Source: Eustoma russellianum (Eukaryota > Streptophyta > Magnoliopsida > Gentianales > Gentianaceae). Taken from it: a stretch of 64,000 nt of DNA. The position numbers were made by a program, and so were the translations under genes. The stretch spans positions 37,683,633 through 37,747,632 of the forward strand of contig AP025041.1 of the NCBI GenBank assembly GCA_036186865.1, written 5' to 3'. Shown here one piece after another: positions 11,019-21,490 of the stretch. The notes below the pieces were generated by a model. That model did no database searches. It was not told the DNA's origin and saw only the letters and a list, made by a program, of their open reading frames with translations. Positions within the stretch are counted from its first letter, which is position 1, and every line of letters begins with the position of its first letter.

Positions 11019-12150
11019 TTATCCCATATGTCTCAATCCCATCCCTAATGATGTACTTTGTACCAAGTCTTTTGAAAGACTCTTTTTCAACGGATCTGCC
11101 AGGTTATGGCAGGATCGGACGTATACAATAGCTATTACACCATATGTAATTAATTGCCTTACATAATCTTGCCTAAGGCTGACATGTCTAGATTTCCCGT
11201 TATAGATTTTTCCTATAAGCTCTAGACATCGTTGCTTGGCTATCACAGTGTAAAGAAATGGCTGGCATCGGTTGTGGTCACAACTCTATATCTAATAATA
11301 GATTTCTCAGCCATTTCACTTCCTTACCTGCAGATCCCAATGCTATGAATTCGGATTCCATTGTAGAATGAGTTATGCATGTCTGTTTCTTTGAAGCCCA
11401 AGAAACAGCACCACCACCCAATGTAAATATCCAACCCATAGTAGATTTGTTATCACCAACGCTAGTTATCCAACTAGCATCAGTATAACCTTCTAACTTG
11501 GCTGGAAAACTATTATAAAACAATCCATAATCCATAGTCTTCTTCAAGCACCCAAGTACTCGTCCGATTGCCTTCCAATGGTCTATACTAGGATTATTAG
11601 TATACCTTGACAATTTACACACCACAAAGGCAATATCCAGTCTAGTGCAATGCATAGCATACATTAAACTACCAATTGCACTATAATATTCTAATTGTGC
11701 TACCGCTCTACCGGCATGTCCAGTCAATTTGTATGAGGCATCGAATGGTGTGTTTGCTTCTTTGATCTCCAAGTGTTTGAACTTGTTCAACACTTTGTTT
11801 ATGTAATGAGATTGACAAAGAACAAAACCCCCACTATGTTTGGACACTTTAATCCCTAAGATAGTATCTACTTCACCCGAATCTTTCATTTGGAATTGTG
11901 AAGTTAAATACTTCTTAGTTTCATCTACTCCTACAAATTTAGTACCGATAATTAGCATGTCATCCATGTACAAACAAATAATGACACCACATTTGTCTAT
12001 AAACTTGGAATATACAAACTTATCTGCACCATTATGCCGGAAACCATTCTTTAAAATGCTAGTGTCAAACTTTTCATGCCATTGTTTCGGTGCTTGTTTC
12101 AATCCATACAATGACCTTATCAATTTGCACACTTTGTGCTCATTCCCCCG
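11019..12150 (-). pseudogene. C2 pol: reverse transcriptase C-terminal half and RNase H
   Basis: The catalytic YMDD is present in CLYMDDMLIIG. Further RT and connection motifs follow (FQMKDSGEVDTILGIKV, YYSAIGSLMYAMHCTRLDI). RNase H has YTDASW (first catalytic Asp), STMESEFIALG (Glu) and, after a break, SRHVSLRQDYVRQLI and NLADPLKKSLS. The frame ends at a TGA near 11275, where the family usually has Trp, and a frameshift near 11190-11250 separates the last 75 residues. Only the C-terminal ~350 residues of the polyprotein remain. Confidence 0.85.
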
Positions 12151-12597
12151 AAGTATCTCCTCCTGTCTAATAAGTTCTTTCGATTAGTTGTTTAGATAAA
12201 TGACCTTTTTGTGTGGTCGGATTTTTTCACAAAAAATACGATGAAAAATGATATGACGATACGTTTTGAGATCATTCAAAAGTCGGATAAACAAGTAGGT
12301 TGCAAAAAAAAAAAATACGACTGGTTTAAGGTAATAAGCATGAAGACGATAAGAGAATCTCATCGACTTTTTCTACCCATTCGAAATAAGACAAATTTTA
12401 CTATAATCGTCCTACATAGATGGAGACATTTTCATCATATTACTTTGAGGGGGAAAAGGACGTGTGCATTTATAGAGGTCCAAAGGAAAAGACGTGTGCA
12501 TTTATAGAGGTCCAAAGGCTTCTAAAAAAAATTATATTTAATGCTCACGTAAAAACTCCAAAACAAAAAGTAAAACACTAATTTTTTTTAATACATT
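12151..12597. other. Spacer with a 32-bp tandem duplication
   Basis: No coding signal. Two copies of GACGTGTGCATTTATAGAGG plus TCCAAAGG lie at about 12459-12486 and 12491-12518, 32 bp apart. Short A-rich tracts are also present. Confidence 0.6.
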
Positions 12598-12612
12598 AGA
12601 AAAGAAAAAGTT
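12598..12612. repeat. Left target-site duplication of LINE-b
   Basis: AGAAAAGAAAAAGTT, identical to 16124-16138 on the other side of the insertion. Confidence 0.75.
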
Positions 12613-14282
12613 TTCAGCCATAACTCGACTCTGCACAAATCCAGCTTGTGCTTCATCCACTAGCAAAGGCAATACACCCGAAAGCCTGGAAGCCAGAATT
12701 TTTGAAATTGCCTTATAGATGACGTTACAAAGAGATATATGCCTAAACTCACCCACCTTCCTAGCATGATCCACCTTAGGAATCAAAGCAATAATAGAGT
12801 GATTGAGTTGTTTGAGCAACCTACCATTTTCAAAAAATTCCAAAACAGCATCAGTAACATCATTACCAATGATATCCCACGATTTGATAAAGAAATGGGA
12901 AGTATAACCATCAGGCCCCGGCGATTTATCCTTGCCAATTGAAAGAATAGCGTTCCTAATTTCCTCGGGCATCACAGGCTGAGCAAGAGACTCAGCAATA
13001 CTGCGATCCAGCAGACGTCCATTAGCCAAGAAAGCCTTCTCCACAGGAACACAACTCACCCTGGTACCCAGAAGGCTTTTATAGAAACCCAGAAACTCCC
13101 CAGCAATATCAGTTCTTGAAGTAGCAAAGGTGCCATCAGATCTCTCAATAGACAAGATCTTTTCTTTAACTCTGCTTCTTTTGACATAGGAGTGGGAAAA
13201 TTTGGTGCAACGATCACCCAATCTGATGGACAAACCTTTGGCCATCTGAGAGTAAAAGGACTTTTCCCAACTGACCAACCTGCGAGTAGAAATCTGCTGG
13301 GCCTTGAGATCCTCCTGCAGTTGCAGATTACTGTGCTCACATTGGAATTTGATCCGCAGTTCATCAAGGGCAGCTTTGGCTCGAAAAACTCTTTCAGAAA
13401 TATGACTGAAATCTTTTGCGTTAAGCCTCTTTAACCCAGCCTTAAGAAGTTTCAACTTCCTACACACCACAAAACTTTTTGTCCCCTGCACCTCCTCCCC
13501 CAAGAATCAATCACCAAATCAAATAATCTTGGATGATTCGTCCACATATTGTAAAATTTGAAGCTGGCATTAGGCCTTGAATCAGATCTCTCAGTAAAAA
13601 TAAGTCCAGGCGAATGATCAGAAATACAACCCGAAGCCGGATAATGAGCAAAAGAAGCACAAAACCGATCAAGCCAAACATTATTCACTAAAGCGTGATC
13701 AATCCTACTTTTAACTGTACCATTAGTCCAAGTATACTTGCACCCAGAATACGGTAATTCAACCATAAAGCATCTCGTACAAAAGTCCGTAGGATCTCTC
13801 AACTCATACGAAGTGACTTCTCTACCATTGGCTTTTTCATCCTCAGAGAAGACAGAATTAAAATCTCCCAAAATCAGCCAGGGTAATGACCTTCCCAAAC
13901 TGAATTGCTCCAGTTCATTCCACATGCTCCTTCTTTCCACAACTCTATTATGCCCATACACAAATGACAACAAAACCTGAGTACCATCCACCAAGGAAGA
14001 GACCTCACAATTAATTCCCTGATCAAATTAGCCAATCGTAACCAGGGAAACAGATAAAGGGTTCCACAAGACAAGAATCCTGCTCCCTGTATGTAGGTCA
14101 AAATTACTAGTATGGTTCCATCCACAAAAAACATTCCTAATAAGATATTGGAGGTTCCTTCCAGAAAGTTTTGTTTCCAACAACCCAATCATATCTATAA
14201 TATTCTTTTTGGTGAAGTTATAAACTTCACCCTGCTTAAGAGGGGACGTTGCCCCTCTAACATTCCAAAATGAGAAGATCAT
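12613..14282 (-). pseudogene. LINE-b ORF2, endonuclease and RT N-terminus (inverted segment)
   Basis: The start ATG at 14282 overlaps the ORF1 stop as ATGA, a normal coupled arrangement for LINE ORFs. The endonuclease reads MIFSFWNVRGATSPLKQ, IDMIGLLETKL, LSFVYGHNR, PWLILGDFNSVF, RIDHALVNN and GCISDHSPG, so the catalytic GDFN and SDH motifs survive. An in-frame stop near 14026 and a frameshift near 13450-13500 interrupt it. The RT part has KDKSPGPDGYTSHFF, LNHSIIALIPK and VDEAQAGFVQSRVMAEN, and stops at the left edge of the insertion. The FADD catalytic core is in the missing section. Confidence 0.85.
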
Positions 14283-15403
14283 AAGGTACTATTTGAGTGA
14301 AGTACCTTATCCTTAAACTTTGAAGGATGGTCCTTCAAAGCTTTTGCCTTCCTACGTTTTTCCTTTCTAGACAAGACTTTAACAAATTTTTCGGATTGAT
14401 CAATCTCATGCTCAAATCTTTCCTCCAGTTCATTAGCATCATCATCTTGTTCCAGAATCGTCATTCTATCAACCAGATGGGAAGAAGAGGGAGCATCACC
14501 ACCAATACCATTAAAAGCAATGTTGAGGAAGTTCTGTATATTCTCTTGGCTGTGTACTGTGAAGTAAACATCAATTTGCCTTTGCTCATCAGAGACCACC
14601 AAATCCTGACTTAAATTTTCAAAAACAAAATCTCTTTTGCTCTCTTGCATGTCAACAGATGGAACCACCTTCACATCAATTTCAGGAGCTCTTCGTTTTC
14701 CTCCTTGCCTTGCAAAAACCTTCCGTATCTTTTCATCCTTAATAAATATTTCATGTCCCTTGGCAGTGTGCCCAATTCTTCCACACAATGCACAATGCAT
14801 TGGGACCCTTTCATAATAAACTTCTTGTTTGTGAACCTTGTCTGGCAGGGTGATGTCAATAGTTTTCGGCATCTCTTTGGAGATATCAATCTCAATCAGA
14901 AGTCTAGCATAGTTAAAATTACCTTTTTTGGCAGTAACTTGATCAGTACAAATGGGATTACCAAGGTGAGAAGCAATCCTACTCAAAAACTGCTCCTTCC
15001 ATAGAATGAGGGGCAGGTTGATAAACCTAACCCAGATTGGAACCAAATTCATTTCTTTGTGCCCAAAACAAAAGTATTTAGGCATACGCTTAAGCATAAG
15101 TGGTTTCCCATTAACAAAATACGGCCCCTCCGTGAGTACTTCAAGCATTTCCTCAATATCATCAAACTGAAAGATAATCCAACCAGAGTCATGCATTTGA
15201 ATTCTGTGTTTCCCCTTCCATCTCTTAGCAACCTGTTTGAGAGGGCCAATCCCCGGGAAAGAACCCCCAACACATCCAATCAAATAGAACTCCCACTCCT
15301 TTTCCTCAGCAAAGTCTTCCTCAACAAAGACAGGACCACCTTGGGAAGTTTCAGTCTTAGAAAGTTTAAATCCAGCACCCTCCTTTCTATTATTCTTAAA
15401 CAA
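14279..15403 (-). CDS. LINE-b ORF1 protein, 374 aa (DUF4283-like plus zinc knuckle)
   Basis: LINE ORF1 proteins bind the element RNA and assist the endonuclease-RT in the ribonucleoprotein. This frame is uninterrupted. Roughly residues 25-180 match the DUF4283 region (WEFYLIGCVGGSFPGIGPLK, WIIFQFDDIEEML, GPYFVNGKPLML, VPIWVRFINLPL). A CCHC-like knuckle follows at about residues 206-215 (HCALCGRIGHTAKGHE), with the last Cys replaced by His or Glu. The C-terminal third is charged and ends in a basic stretch (SRKEKRRKAKAL). The stop overlaps the ORF2 start. It is inverted relative to the element's own 3' end, so it is very unlikely to be expressed. Confidence 0.8.
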   Translation of the reverse strand: MFKNNRKEGAGFKLSKTETSQGGPVFVEEDFAEEKEWEFYLIGCVGGSFPGIGPLKQVAKRWKGKHRIQMHDSGWIIFQFDDIEEMLEVLTEGPYFVNGKPLMLKRMPKYFCFGHKEMNLVPIWVRFINLPLILWKEQFLSRIASHLGNPICTDQVTAKKGNFNYARLLIEIDISKEMPKTIDITLPDKVHKQEVYYERVPMHCALCGRIGHTAKGHEIFIKDEKIRKVFARQGGKRRAPEIDVKVVPSVDMQESKRDFVFENLSQDLVVSDEQRQIDVYFTVHSQENIQNFLNIAFNGIGGDAPSSSHLVDRMTILEQDDDANELEERFEHEIDQSEKFVKVLSRKEKRRKAKALKDHPSKFKDKVLHSNSTL

Positions 15404-15429
15404 AGAGGCCCAAGGAGGGCTTGCATGTG

Positions 15430-16008
15430 GCTTTTTCAGATGATTGACTTCTTTGGGGATACTACTAGGTGCACTGTGAGCCTCAATGAATGGGTTAACA
15501 CCAGGACTTCTTTTGCTAAAAAGCCTATGATATTTTCAGATGCAAAGGTTTGCGGGTTTTTTGGGCGCCAACTGTTTGGGCGTCCACTAGCACCCCAAAG
15601 CATAACTTTATCTTTTGGTTGGCTGTCAAGAATAGGTTGCCAACTCGGGAAAGACTTAGCTTTTTCCTTACGGATCTGATTTGTCCAATTTGCACAAATG
15701 AGGTGGAAACAACGGATCATCTTTTGTTTCAGTGTTCGCTAGCTTCACAAGTTTGGGACGATATCCTACGTTGGTTATTCATCTCGAGTAGATTCCGCAC
15801 TCTTAACGCTCTACTTAGATGGGCTCGGCTTCATGTTAGAAAGAAGAGTATCAGGGCGAAATGGATCAAAGCCGTTTTTTCTGCTACTATTTACTTTTTG
15901 TGGGTTGCAAGGAACCTTAAATTTTTTGAGGATTCATGCCCTATTGTCCGGGATGTTGTCCATAAAATTACTACTCATGTGTATAGGTTAATGATACAGG
16001 ACACTTAG
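15430..16008 (+). pseudogene. LINE-b ORF2 C-terminus (post-RT zinc-binding region)
   Basis: Plus-strand segment encoding the zf-RVT-like region at the end of plant LINE ORF2. It holds KHNFIFWLAVKNRLPTRERL, CPICTNEVETTDHLLFQCS (the C-x2-C...H-x4-C cluster) and WIKAVFSATIYFLWVARNL, ending at a natural TAG near 16006. This piece is in the opposite orientation to the rest of ORF2, which is what shows the inversion. Its 5' part (15430-15550) is in a different frame from the rest. Confidence 0.8.
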
Positions 16009-16123
16009 AGTGGATTTTTGTGATTGTATGACCCACATCCTGGGTTTGCTAGGCGGACATGTAAATGCTGTGGATCCTTTTTGATCATTAGTTTAATGAA
16101 ATATTTACATTTAAACAAAAAAA
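16009..16123 (+). other. LINE-b 3' UTR and A-tail
   Basis: A short 3' UTR contains GTTTAATGAAATATTTACAT and ends in TTTAAACAAAAAAAA. It resembles the minus-strand tail at 9186-9340. Confidence 0.75.
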
Positions 16124-16138
16124 AGAAAAGAAAAAGTT
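16124..16138. repeat. Right target-site duplication of LINE-b
   Basis: AGAAAAGAAAAAGTT directly after the A-tail (AAACAAAAAA), identical to 12598-12612. Confidence 0.75.
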
Positions 16139-17065
16139 GATCAAGAAGCAAAAGGACGGTCCATTCGAAATAAGAAATTATAGTATGAAATTATAATCGC
16201 GTTTGATTTCATATTTGCTAAATTTTATGACTTAATAATTAAATTTTCATTGTAAATAATGTAAAATATTCAATATAATATTCGTTTCTATCATTTCAAT
16301 GTCCTTTTTAATATATACATACGAATCCATTTCTATAATGAATGAAGCTACTGTCACCAATCTTTTTTCATATTTCTACCACTTTTACACTACAAAATAA
16401 GTGTGAACTTCAAAGAAAAAGTGATAAAAATGTAAAAAAAAAAAAAGAATGATGGCAAAACCTCTCTTTTCACTCAATATTTTACAGTAAAATTATTTTT
16501 GTAGAAAGGTAAAAAATATGACAAAAAATTGAATCAAATTTTAATTAGAATATGTGTTTGTAGTGTAATTTTACATTATAATATGCTTCCAATCAATACC
16601 TAAACATTCAATATTTGTAGGTCAGGCACACCAAAGTTTGGTCCATCTCTTTTAAAAATGGCATTCCTCTTAGTAAACTTAAAAAAAATAGTAAGAAAAA
16701 GATGATGCCAGTACTTGTTCTTTCAAGACTATCAGCGACGAATGATCTTGAAGAAGGATCAAATTAGACGGCCAAAAATAATTATTTCAAGTCCTTGATC
16801 AAGTTGACGACCCTATCTTATTCCATCATGATGCCTATTCCTCCTCCGTTGATCAAAACTCTAACACCAAAACAACAGTTGCTTTGTTGGATTTAGAGGC
16901 GAAGAAAGGGGGATTCATCAGAAATACTCAATCACCTACTTTTACGCCAATACTCCCAATCCACTGCACATCCCTATTATTGTGGATCGCCCCCACGCGA
17001 TGGGATCTCATCATCCCATTTTTCCTTACCTCACTCAGGACTGTCTGACACGTGGTACCAGGGTG

Positions 17066-17112
17066 GGGTGGTGAAGCTAGATGCGAGTGACCTTCATCTA
17101 GCCTCACCACCC
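17066..17112. repeat. Inverted repeat (18-bp arms, 11-nt loop)
   Basis: The left arm GGGTGGTGAAGCTAGATG (17066-17083) and right arm CATCTAGCCTCACCACCC (17095-17112) pair at 17 of 18 positions. Outside the stem both sides carry a CACGTG G-box core (GACACGTGG on the left, CCACGTGTC on the right), so looser symmetry extends to about 17046-17132. Confidence 0.8.
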
Positions 17113-17377
17113 TCCTTTGCCGCCACGTGTCGCGCTGCCACGTGTCGTACGGTGACGCGTGCGGTGAAGAAAAATAGGTAAGAGAATCATATCCCCGCCC
17201 CGTTCACTCCAAGTATCAATAAGGTAAGATGAAAATGAAATCAATAAAACAAATTACCTCAATGAAGAATCCAAACCGGAAGCAAATTTCCTATGAAGGC
17301 AGCAAGAAATCGAAACCAAATCGCCTGTTTAAACTGGAACGCATTTAGAACGCGTTTATCCGTTTCTGGACCGAACT

Positions 17378-17443
17378 GCGCACATAGGAGATCATTTGGG
17401 ATCCGTTACTGGACTGGACCGCGCACATAGGAGATCATTTGGG
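17378..17443. repeat. 23-bp direct repeat, 43 bp apart
   Basis: GCGCACATAGGAGATCATTT plus GGG occurs at 17378-17400 and 17421-17443, both preceded by related CTGGACCG sequence. Confidence 0.9.
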
Positions 17444-18390
17444 CCGCTGCGCAGCTAGGCCCGAAGCCTTTTAATTATTTACAAAAAATAATTAATCCAA
17501 AAGCCCAAATTTTTTTCTCCAAAAAGATAGGAACCGTCCCGGCCCACGAGTACATGAGCCACGAGTCTGAGCCGGTCGGCCGGACGGGCAGGAAGTGGCG
17601 ATGCGCGCGCGCGCTTTTTAGGTCTTCTCTCCGGTCAAAAACTTCTCATGCCCCAAGGGCACATCTAAAGTGTCCATTCTAGCCATTTATAAGGTGGCTA
17701 AACATGTCCACATATCCAATGTGGTATTCCTCCATAAGAGTGATGTGGCTTCCTAAGAATAGGACACATGACCCATTAACCATGTTTTCCATCCACTTTA
17801 AGCATTAATTTCTCATTCACCCGGTATCGTAATTGAATGATTCCAAAGCCTAAAACTAACTTCTCGTTACGTACATAATTAAGGACCCATTAGTTTTCGA
17901 TTTTCATTATCGAAAACTAATCATAATTAAGCTCAAAGTATGTTGTTAAACCAAGTTTTGCAACTTTCCTTAATGGGCCAAAGCCCAAACTTTAATTCTC
18001 CAACAATTTTCTCGTTGAATTCTTTTATTTCCTTACTCTTGCATGCATTATTTCTCATGATATGTTTTCCTTTTATCTGTTTCACAGAAGCCATGTTTAA
18101 AAAGTTGGAACAGAAAGCTTTTTCCCAAAAGAAAGGGAAATGCTTCTTCCTAATCCCCAGCTTTGGTTGATCCATCTCTAAAATAACAGAAAGCCAAAAC
18201 TAGGAAGAAGACATGTGAGCAAAAGGAATCTTCCAGATCTCATGAAGCCGTGGAGGTGATTCCACCTGTCCCCAGCATTATGGTGGGCCCAACTACTTCT
18301 ATAGCAGCGGTTACGCTCTTCCCCCAAAGCTAAAGGGCAAGGGATCCTTCCAGAGCCAAGGAGGCTGTTGGTCGATTTAGGTTCCCCCTC

Positions 18391-18833
18391 TAGTCACAAC
18401 AACAGAATGACCTTGGAGAGTTAGTTGATGGTGTTATGGTGCACCATACTCCCTACAAGAATTTTTTGAGGAGCAAGAAAATTGTTTGGAGGCTAGACTT
18501 CAAGGTGTTGGTATTTCTTGGTTGTGATCTAGGCGTGTTGCCTAGTTTGTTGTATTTTAAGATTTTGCTTTGATTGTTGTTTCCCCAAAAGAAATAACAA
18601 TTCACCATTCAAAATCCTTCTTGTGAAAAATCTAGAAGGTAGAGGAGTAGAGTCATTTTGACTTGAACCTCAATACATATTGTGTTCTCTACGCTTGCGC
18701 AAGTTTTATTCATTTCAAAAAACACACCTAAGTATTGGTTTGCACTCATACAAGAAAAATATCCGAGAACATATCCATACTTGGTGAACACACTATTCAA
18801 TCCCCCTTCTAGTGTGTTCTACGAGACCTAACA
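18391..18833 (+). repeat. 3' portion of the element B LTR
   Basis: Ends in GACCTAACA two bases before the primer-binding site. The left limit is where similarity to the A LTR fades and is approximate. Confidence 0.7.
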
Positions 18834-18835
18834 AT

Positions 18836-18847
18836 TGGTATCAGAGC
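18836..18847 (+). promoter_or_regulatory. Primer-binding site of B (tRNA-Met)
   Basis: TGGTATCAGAGC, complementary to the 3' end of plant initiator tRNA-Met. Confidence 0.85.
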
Positions 18848-18896
18848 CTAATCTTGAATATTTGAGTTCAAATAGCAAGATTTGATCTTCTAAAGT

Positions 18897-19382
18897 ATGG
18901 ATCACTTTAGCTTTGAAGATGCAAGTTCCCCTAGTGGTGATGCTTCTATAAGAAGAATGCAAGAATCACTACTCCCTTCTATTTCTAGTGTCCATGTCAA
19001 AGTTCCCATGTTTGACTCTCTTAACTACCCACTATGGAAATCCAACATGGAGACAGATTTACGTTCTTGTGGGTATCGTATATGGAGAGAGGTATCAAAA
19101 GGGTCTACCATTTCTTTTGATGTTGATGATTCTACTCCGGATGAGGAGTTGCAATTTGAAATAAATAGCAAAGCTCTTGCTATTTTGAATAGCTCTCTAT
19201 CACCCAATGAGAGAGCACAAATACAAGGAGTCCAATCCGTTCATGAGGCTTGGACAAAGCTAGAGATGATCCATGAAGGAACATCTCAAGTGAGGAAGGC
19301 AAAGAGGAGACAATTGATCAAACAATTCTATAACTTCAATGTCCCCAAAGGTGAAAAGATCGAAGAGTCTATATATAAATTT
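18897..19382 (+). pseudogene. B gag N-terminus, truncated
   Basis: From the ATG at 18897 the frame reads a SIRE-type gag. It has the DUF4219-like start (VKVPMFDSLNYPLWKSNMET, CGYRIWREV) and the UBN2-type region (INSKALAILNSSLSPNERAQ, VQSVHEAWTKLEMIHEGTSQ, QLIKQFYNFNVPKGEKIEES). It parallels gag of element A closely. Homology stops at about residue 162, where AT-rich unrelated sequence begins, so the zinc knuckle and all of pol are missing. The retained part has no stop codon. Confidence 0.8.
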
Positions 19383-19927
19383 ATATATACAGAAATTTAT
19401 AACTTTACAATTTTCATAACTTTACAATGAGTTACAAAATTTTCATAACTTTACGATTTTCATTGTGTATATAATTAAATTGTTTTATTATGTTTTTAAC
19501 ACAATTGACTATCGAAATGAATTTCGTAACATAAATTAGACGTGAACCTTTCGCGTTCTTTTTTTAACTTAAAAAACATTAGACGTGAATCTTACGTATA
19601 TTTTTTAACTTAAAAACGTACATGAGACGAACAGAACTGTTACCATTTTCCCTCTCCTGTGTCAAGATATATAAACAAAAATCCCTAAACACAAAACGAA
19701 ATTTGCTTTAGAAAGTCTTTAACTAAACATGGAATTTTGGAAACACTACGTGATTTTGCAAACAAAATTGAGCATGAGAGGTTACTTTCATGGCTTGAAT
19801 ATTCAACATTTTAACCACTCTTTTGTATTTCAAATTATGATAATGTCTTCAAATATTTCACAACAAACGTTTAAGTTGGAAAGAAGAACATATCATATTC
19901 ATGCGTCCTATTTATGTAAGTAAATGG
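19383..19927. other. AT-rich spacer
   Basis: Short AT-rich repeats (CATAACTTTAC, several times) and no coding signal. Its right end includes the left target site of element A. Confidence 0.5.
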
Positions 19928-19932
19928 ACGTT
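19928..19932. repeat. Left target-site duplication of A
   Basis: ACGTT, matching 29241-29245. Confidence 0.9.
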
Positions 19933-21427
19933 TGTTGGTGTTAGGATTGATTTTGATGATTTGCACAAAAAGAGAAGTTTCAAAAACAAGAGTTTTTGAA
20001 ACTTCACATGAAAATTAGACATGTTACTTCTTTAGAAAATATTTCTAAGGAAGTGCTTTACTAAGCAATCAAACGCTTTATAGAGTGCTGCATCTATAAG
20101 TTCTGATAATAAGCCTTGAGGGCCGAAAGTTTCAAACATGGCCAAATAGCGCTCTATCAGGTAAGAGAAATAAGACAATCTTATGCAAAAAGTTTCAAAC
20201 GCTTTATCGAGCGCTGCATCTATAAGTTTTGATATTAACCCTTGAGGGCCGAAAGTTTCACACATGGCCAAATAGCGCTCTATCAGGTAAGACAAATAAA
20301 ACTGTCTTATGCAGAAAGTTTCGAACGCTTTATCGAACGCTGCATCTATAAAGTCTAATGTACGAATGGAAGGTCTTAACTGGTGTATTTTTTTTCTCTA
20401 TTGCACCTTTTGATTGACAAAAAGTACTTTTTATTTTCCCCATGCAATCATGGCTTTTCTGGCTACTTTTCCAAATGCAAATCCAAGGTAGGTGGGAATA
20501 TCCTTCTATTCTTGGCTTAAAATGCAAGACTTCCTCAAGAAGTTTTGACTTATTCCAAGAAGCAATTTTCAAAAATGATGAGGTGTCAACATACCATTGG
20601 ATGTCTTCTCCCAATCTTCTCTCTCTCTATCTCTCCTTCTCCTCTAACGGTTAGAAGCTCTTCCTTTAAGGCTTTGAAGACTCCATTTTTGAAGACTAAC
20701 TTTCTACCTCATGCTCTCAAGTCTTCATTTGTATTTTGCTTTCAAAATCATTGTAAAATTACTTTATTGTTGAGAGTGTGTGATTGTAAAGGAGAAGAGG
20801 TCTTCTTCTAAGTGAGGATTGTGAGGACAAAGATCTAGATTGTTGGTCAAGAAGCAAGGGAGCTTTTTGTTGGGCGAAACTCAAGCTTCCAAGAGCTAGT
20901 TGATGGTGTTGGAGCAACATCCTTCTCCATAGAAGGTTTTTTTGGTGAAGAGAAGATCTTAGGGAGGCTAGGCTTCAAGGAGGTTGAGTGTTCATTGTTG
21001 AAACTCAATCTTCCAAGAGCTAATTGATGGTGTAGGAGCTACATCATACTCCATAGAAGGTTTCTTTGGTGCAAATAAGATCTTAAGGAGGCTAGGCTTT
21101 AAAGAGGTTGAGTTTTTCGTGTTCTTGAGCTAGGTTTGCTAAACCTAACTTGTTTTTTGTATTTTTATTTGATTGTTGTTTCCCCCGAATAGAAATAACA
21201 ATCCCCTTGTTCAAAAATCCTTTTTGTTCAAAGCAAGAAGGTAGAGGAGTAGAGTCTTTGACTTGAACCTCTATAAATTTGGTGTTCTTTCATTTCCGCA
21301 AATTATTTCTTTCAAAGAACATATCAAGTATTGGTTTAGACCCATTGCAAAAGGATTTGAAAAATAACCATACTTGTATGAACACACTATTCAACCCCCC
21401 TTCTAGTGTGTTTCACAGACCTAACAA
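19933..21427 (+). repeat. 5' LTR of A (1495 bp)
   Basis: Begins TGTTGGTGTTAGGATTG and ends GTTTCACAGACCTAACA. It matches 27743-29240 throughout with scattered substitutions. A 126-bp unit beginning AAACGCTTTAT is repeated at 20071, 20197 and (partly) 20323. Each unit carries AGCGCTCTATCAGGTAAG and CGCTTTATCGAGCGCTGC, which are partly complementary. Confidence 0.95.
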
Positions 21428-21429
21428 TT

Positions 21430-21441
21430 GGTATCAGAGCC
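21430..21441 (+). promoter_or_regulatory. Primer-binding site of A (tRNA-Met)
   Basis: TGGTATCAGAGC, two bases after the LTR. Confidence 0.9.
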
Positions 21442-21490
21442 TAACCTTGATTGTTTGGTAGTCAAATAGCAAGGGTTGATCCTATCTAGT

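Larger units (their letters stand above)
9752..12150 (-). mobile_element. C2: 3' half of a Ty1/copia element
   Basis: On the minus strand it runs from reverse transcriptase (HKVCKLIRSLYGLKQAPKQW) through RNase H, a polypurine tract and a 1.1-kb LTR. Everything 5' of the RT mid-region, including the 5' LTR, is absent. The break is near 12150. With no second end, no target-site duplication can be tested. Confidence 0.85.
12598..16138 (+). mobile_element. LINE-b: L1-type insertion with 5' inversion and 15-bp TSD
   Basis: Left to right, the insertion holds an inverted 5' segment (minus-strand ORF1, endonuclease, RT N-terminus) and then a plus-strand 3' segment (RT C-terminal zinc-finger region, 3' UTR, A-tail). 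The 15-bp sequence AGAAAAGAAAAAGTT flanks it on both sides. This is the structure produced by twin priming during target-primed reverse transcription. RT sequence between FVQSRVMAEN and the C-terminal zinc-finger region is missing. Because the TSD is A-rich and adjoins the A-tail, its exact length is uncertain by a few bases. Confidence 0.85.
16139..18390. other. Long spacer, no gene recognised
   Basis: Mostly AT-rich. From about 16850 to 17640 it becomes richer in GC and contains two structured pieces described separately: a hairpin near 17066-17112 and a 23-bp direct repeat. The stretch at 17450-18000 (GGCCCACGAG..., repeated GGGCCAAAGCCCAAA) looks like remnants of an LTR, but no second copy, PBS or PPT is visible. 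The short frames at 17.9-18.2 kb have no recognisable family. Confidence 0.5.
18391..19382 (+). mobile_element. B: LTR-gag fragment of a SIRE-like copia element
   Basis: The 3' part of an LTR, tRNA-Met PBS and the gag N-terminus, on the plus strand, cut off near 19382. The LTR part is clearly related to that of element A (GTTAGTTGATGGTG, GAAATAACAAT, AGGTAGAGGAGTAGAGTC, CACTATTCAA...CCCCCTTCTAGTGTGTT, GACCTAACA). Neither the 5' start of the LTR nor anything downstream of gag is present. Confidence 0.8.

Noticed and set aside
12376..16170. Shared CCATTCGAAATAAGA at about 12376 and 16156 as a larger duplication around LINE-b
   Set aside because: The match is about 15 bp and does not extend; the A-rich 15-bp repeat immediately at the insertion edges is the better TSD.
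17933..18175. Pair of overlapping open frames on both strands in the spacer
   Set aside because: Short, low complexity (Phe/Leu-rich), no family resemblance and no splice or transposon context.
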